64,000 nt of DNA. Origin: an uncultured Oscillospiraceae bacterium (GTDB lineage: Bacteria > Bacillota > Clostridia > Oscillospirales > Oscillospiraceae). Shown here in pieces: positions 60,040 to 64,000 of the stretch. The position numbers and the translations under genes are program-made. The stretch lies in contig CALWOA010000013.1 in the NCBI GenBank assembly GCA_944382965.1, positions 1 to 64,000 on the forward strand, in the 5' to 3' direction. The notes beneath the pieces were generated by a model, which saw nothing but the letters and a program-made list of their open reading frames with translations, had not been told where the DNA came from and ran no database searches. Numbering within the stretch: position 1 is the stretch's first letter; the number at the start of each line of letters is the position of its first letter.

Positions 60040-61611
60040 TCAGGATAGGGTTTCTTCCGCTTCTTCGGCTTCCTGACGGGCCTTTTCGGCGGCGTTTAAG
60101 CCCTCCCAGTTTGCCCGGTTGGTGATCATGGTCACTGCCAGCACCTGCTGGGCAAGTTCTTGTGTGAGCAGGCCCGGTTTCAGCCGCCAGCGCCAGTTAA
60201 AGCCCACGGTGCCGGGCTGGTTCATCCGGGACTGGTTGTCCAGGCCCAGGTAGTCCTGGATGGGGATGATGCAGTCCTTGGCAACGCTGGCCATGGTCAG
60301 CTGGATCAGAGCCTTATACATCTCCTTGTCGGGGGTATGGAAATTGTACAGGTAGCTGCGCACCTGCTGCTTTGCCTCCGGGGACAGCCCTTCATACCAG
60401 CCGAACAACGTCTCATTGTCGTGGGTGCCGGTATAGACCACGCAGTTGGCATTATAGTTGTGGGGCCAGTAGTCGTTGGATGCCGCCACGTCCTCGGGAT
60501 TTACCGCAAATTGCAGCACCTTCATATTGGGATAGCCGCTGGCGCGTACCAGTTTGCGCACCCCTTCGGTCATCAGGCCCAGGTCCTCGGCGATCACGTT
60601 CACATCCCCCAGCCGCTGGCGGATGGTGTCGAACAGATCCATGCCGGGGCCGTCCTCCCAGTGTCCATTCTTAGCGGTATTTTCCCCGGCGGGGATGGAG
60701 AAATACTGGTCAAAGCCCCGGAAATGATCAATCCGCACCACGTCATACAGCTGGAAGCTGTGCCACATCCGGGTGACCCACCACTGGTATCCCGTGCTGC
60801 GGTGATAGTCCCAGCGATACAGCGGATTGCCCCAGACCTGACCGTCCGCGGCAAAGCTGTCCGGCGGGCAGCCGGCAATGGCGGTGGGGGCGTTGTGCTC
60901 ATCCAGCTGGAACAGTTCCGGGTGGGCCCACACGTCGGCGCCGTCGGGAGAGACGTAGATGGGAATGTCGCCCACAATCTGGATGTGCTTGGCGTTGGCG
61001 TAGTCCTTCAGCTTGCGCCACTGCTGCATAAACTGAAACTGCATGTACTTGTGGAACTCAATGTCAAAGTACAGCACCCGGTTGTAATAGTCCACCGCGA
61101 AATCCCAGTGCATCCGGATATCCTCCGGCCAGCTGCGGAAGGGGGCTTCCTTGAAAAAGGCCTTCAGGGCCATAAACAGGGCATAATCATTCAGCCACCA
61201 GTAGTTGTTCCGGCAAAAATCGGTAAAGGCGGGATTGTAGCTGATCTGGCTGCGCTGGTAGGCCAGCCGCAAAAGGCGGAACCGGTTCTCGTGGAGCTTG
61301 TCAAAGTCCACCTTGCCGGGGTTGGTGCCAAAGTCCACCTCGTCGCATTCTTCCCGGGTCAGGACGCCCTCTTCCACCAGGTCGTCCAGGCTGATCATAT
61401 AGGGGTTTCCGGCGAAGGCGGAATAGGCCTGGTAGGGAGAATCGTCGGAACCACCGTGGGAGGTTGCGCCCAGGGGCAGAATCTGCCAGTAGCGCTGACC
61501 GGCCTTCTCCAGCCAGTCCACAAAATCATAGGCCGCCTGGTCAAAGCAGCCAATGCCATACCGGGAGGGCAGGCTGGTGACGGACAGCAGCACGCCTGCG
61601 TATCGATTCAT
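60040..61611 (-). CDS. malQ: 4-alpha-glucanotransferase
   Basis: A 523-residue GH77 amylomaltase that transfers glucan segments in maltodextrin or glycogen use. The N-terminus GVLLSVTSLPSRYGIGCFDQ, substrate loop GDIPIYVSPDGADVWAHPEL, nucleophile Asp in VVRIDHFRGFDQYFSIPAGE and acid Glu in VNVIAEDLGLMTEGV are all present. AGGAG lies before the ATG. A LacI-type operator and sigma-A promoter lie just upstream. A short CCGGA/TCCGG hairpin with CTTTTT (about 59988-60007) may end it. Confidence 0.95.
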   Translation of the reverse strand: MNRYAGVLLSVTSLPSRYGIGCFDQAAYDFVDWLEKAGQRYWQILPLGATSHGGSDDSPYQAYSAFAGNPYMISLDDLVEEGVLTREECDEVDFGTNPGKVDFDKLHENRFRLLRLAYQRSQISYNPAFTDFCRNNYWWLNDYALFMALKAFFKEAPFRSWPEDIRMHWDFAVDYYNRVLYFDIEFHKYMQFQFMQQWRKLKDYANAKHIQIVGDIPIYVSPDGADVWAHPELFQLDEHNAPTAIAGCPPDSFAADGQVWGNPLYRWDYHRSTGYQWWVTRMWHSFQLYDVVRIDHFRGFDQYFSIPAGENTAKNGHWEDGPGMDLFDTIRQRLGDVNVIAEDLGLMTEGVRKLVRASGYPNMKVLQFAVNPEDVAASNDYWPHNYNANCVVYTGTHDNETLFGWYEGLSPEAKQQVRSYLYNFHTPDKEMYKALIQLTMASVAKDCIIPIQDYLGLDNQSRMNQPGTVGFNWRWRLKPGLLTQELAQQVLAVTMITNRANWEGLNAAEKARQEAEEAEETLS

Positions 61612-61645
61612 AAAACAGCACTCCTTTTGTTATTTTGCGCAAATG

Positions 61646-61693
61646 GAAACGTTTCATTTCCCTCAGTATAGTGCTTTTTTCCCGTTGCGTCAA
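61646..61693 (-). promoter_or_regulatory. malQ promoter with LacI-family operator
   Basis: On the minus strand TTGACG (61693-61688) and TATACT (61670-61665) are 17 bases apart. The palindrome GAAACGTTTC (61646-61655) lies just downstream of the expected start point. It fits a CcpA cre site or a MalR-type LacI-family operator, which would block malQ when preferred sugar is present or maltose is absent. Confidence 0.75.
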
Positions 61694-61808
61694 TATGGGA
61701 ACAACAAGGAAAAATTTTTCCACGTTCCCCACAAAACCGCTGGATTTATTTTGTAGATTTCTACAGGCAGAAACAGCGGCCCCCACAAACGGGAGCCGCC
61801 GATGGATT

Positions 61809-62681
61809 TTATTTTCTCTCTTTTACCAGCATGGGGGTAAACATAGGTGCGCCGAACCGGTCCACAAACCGCTGGCACTTGATCAAAAAGGCGTAAAAAA
61901 TGTTGTAGCCGCAGCCCAGCATGGTTTCCACATTGGCCATGCCCTTGGCAAAAATCACATCCGCAGTTTCCAAAGCCTGTTTGGCTTCCTGGCTCAGCTG
62001 ATCCAGCTGGGTGCCCGCCACCCGGTTGCCGTTGTCGATTATCGGGAAGGGAACGCCCACAGCGGCGGCATCCTCTCGGGTGGCATCGTTCTGGGCAATG
62101 CCGCCCCGGACGCAGAAGGTGATTTCCAGGTGGGGGAATTTCCGAGCAATTTCCTCGGCAAACAGCCGGTCAAATCCAATTTCTCCGGCGTTGTCCGTCA
62201 GGTACAGCAGCTTCTTTCCCCGGGAGAGCTGGTCACAAAAATCCTGGTAAATTTCCCGGCTCAGCTCCATTTGCTCCGCTTTTTCCAGCATATCCTTCAA
62301 AGTTTCAAAGCTGACCTGTCCCCGCAGGGCGGAAAAATCCAGGTAGTTGCCCAAAATGGCAAACTGCAGCCCGGCAAATACCGGGTCCTGGGCAGCGCCA
62401 ATCCGCTGGCGGATATCCTCCATATGTTCCAGCACAAACCGGTTGGAGTCCTGCTTTTCCTGGCGGTAACGGTCAATTTCCAGGCCGTAGTGCTCCTGCA
62501 GCATGTCCGCCACCTTGGGGCCGAACCAGGGGGCGCTGACCCCTTCCGGAGCGGAAAGGTACATCCGCATCATCTCCCGGGCAAAGGCCATAGTCTGCTC
62601 TTCCGTGCCCAGGGGGCGTACCAGTTCGATGTTTCGCCTGAGATGACACAGCAGGCAGTAAGAATCCAATGCAATACTCAT
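61809..62681 (-). CDS. DUF89-family (ARMT1-like) damage-control phosphatase
   Basis: A 290-residue protein of the DUF89 family, metal-dependent phosphatases that act on damaged or side-product sugar phosphates. The N-terminal SYCLLCHLRRNIELVRPLG supplies a Cys pair. The active core motif LLYLTDNAGEIGFDRLFAEE and the later IIDNGNRVAGTQLDQLS and VIFAKGMANVETMLG are family hallmarks with metal Asp, Asn and Lys. The start overlaps the downstream end of the YhcH-family gene by 4 bases. The natural substrate is unknown. Confidence 0.86.
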   Translation of the reverse strand: MSIALDSYCLLCHLRRNIELVRPLGTEEQTMAFAREMMRMYLSAPEGVSAPWFGPKVADMLQEHYGLEIDRYRQEKQDSNRFVLEHMEDIRQRIGAAQDPVFAGLQFAILGNYLDFSALRGQVSFETLKDMLEKAEQMELSREIYQDFCDQLSRGKKLLYLTDNAGEIGFDRLFAEEIARKFPHLEITFCVRGGIAQNDATREDAAAVGVPFPIIDNGNRVAGTQLDQLSQEAKQALETADVIFAKGMANVETMLGCGYNIFYAFLIKCQRFVDRFGAPMFTPMLVKERK

Positions 62682-63118
62682 ACTTTCAGCTTCAGCACCA
62701 TTTTCTTGAAATTCTTGGGACTGTCCAGATGCACCGCAGGCATATGGGCATCCTCCGGGAATACCACATAGCAGTAGCCCTCCCCGATGCGCATATAGTC
62801 CACCGGTCCGGCATACATGCCGATGTCCCCCTGCTCATTGAATTCCCCGTCCAGAGTCAGGCTGTCCAAGGGAGCCCAGCCTACGGTTTCCTCCCCTTCC
62901 ACGATGTACTGCACGTCCAGGTACTGCCGGTGGGCTTCGCAAAGCTTGCTGCCGGCAGGGGTGGTGATGCCTTCCGAGGCCACAATCCGGTTGCCGCCGG
63001 ACAGTTGGGTGATACCGGGGGTCCAGGTTTTCTGCCGGTCGATGACCTGCATGGCCTCCTCCAGTCCGGGAATAATGGCAGCGTAGCGGTGCAGATCCTT
63101 ATACGGGCATACGATCAT
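62678..63118 (-). CDS. YhcH/YjgK/YiaL-family cupin protein
   Basis: A 146-residue cupin of the YhcH/NanQ/EbgC family. AHRQYLDVQYIVEGEETVGW carries the metal His and Asp residues, and CYVVFPEDAHMPAVHLDSPK the second cupin motif. Relatives are anomerases or isomerases that assist sugar catabolism (sialic acid, beta-galactosides). Which sugar is used here is unknown; the coupled DUF89 gene suggests sugar-phosphate handling. AAGGA lies upstream of the ATG. Confidence 0.88.
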   Translation of the reverse strand: MIVCPYKDLHRYAAIIPGLEEAMQVIDRQKTWTPGITQLSGGNRIVASEGITTPAGSKLCEAHRQYLDVQYIVEGEETVGWAPLDSLTLDGEFNEQGDIGMYAGPVDYMRIGEGYCYVVFPEDAHMPAVHLDSPKNFKKMVLKLKV

Positions 63119-63162
63119 AACGAATTCGTCCTTTCCTTCTCGGCGGCCCTGCCGCCGGCTCC

Positions 63163-64000
<838 letters not shown>

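Noticed and set aside
60160..61671. 503-codon + strand frame opposite malQ
   Set aside because: Antisense to a GH77 enzyme with all catalytic residues.

Overview
The window looks like a chromosome segment from a spore-forming, low-branching Clostridia member, most likely an Oscillospirales (Oscillospiraceae-like) gut anaerobe. Sporulation genes (sigG, spoVT, a ylmC/ymxH-type gene), Firmicutes operon orders (rimP-nusA-ylxR-ylxQ-infB-rbfA-nrnA-truB-ribF; gls24-fakA) and near-consensus TTGACA/TATAAT promoters with AGGAGG ribosome sites all agree with this. I cannot name a species.

There are two very different halves. Bases 1 to about 26,700 are A+T-richer accessory DNA. From the left this holds the end of an IS66-type element (whose tnpB is split by a 256-bp IS200/IS605-like miniature element), a XerC-like recombinase, a truncated AgrC-like kinase, a LexA-controlled UvrX/YolD translesion module, and a complete Agr-type quorum-sensing locus (agrC, agrA, a short agrD at 8430-8576, agrB). 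Then comes about 14 kb of envelope-directed genes, all on the + strand: a secreted peptidoglycan-binding protein, an ECF sigma factor with an overlapping membrane-anchored probable anti-sigma protein, a lipoprotein, an ABC transporter with two permeases, a catalytically degenerate ABC ATPase, a large surface protein, a BlaI-like regulator, an FtsX-like permease, and finally a second copy of the peptidoglycan-binding protein plus lipoprotein pair. The two peptidoglycan-binding genes share the same upstream palindrome at conserved distance, so they are probably co-regulated. The accessory half ends in a Tn916-like right end: a KTR-protein remnant, an XRE regulator, a sigma-like gene, a 510-bp non-coding stretch, xis and int. 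This end abuts the 3' end of an initiator tRNA-Met gene, the likely integration site. No conjugation genes are present here.

From about 26,800 to 64,000 the DNA is G+C-rich core chromosome. It carries azlCD; a DnaJ-like/DUF5685 pair; yihY; fakA and gls24; gpmI; a leucine-rich-repeat surface protein; recG and rpsT; an unusual cluster of DnaA-box-like sequences in front of sigG; a nucleoside-salvage operon (tdk, deoC, deoD, deoB, cdd, then a BMP-type nucleoside-binding lipoprotein); spoVT; a split chromate transporter; ppk and ppx; capA; the ribF-to-rimP translation operon; malQ with a LacI-family operator; a DUF89 protein; a YhcH-family protein; a HAD phosphatase; and the 3' end of a uridine kinase gene running off the window.

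The most interesting unit is the accessory half: a peptide quorum-sensing circuit and a duplicated envelope cassette with its own sigma factor, carried beside an integrase. That these parts work together is an inference from layout. Promoters, terminators and operators were read by eye and not scored.
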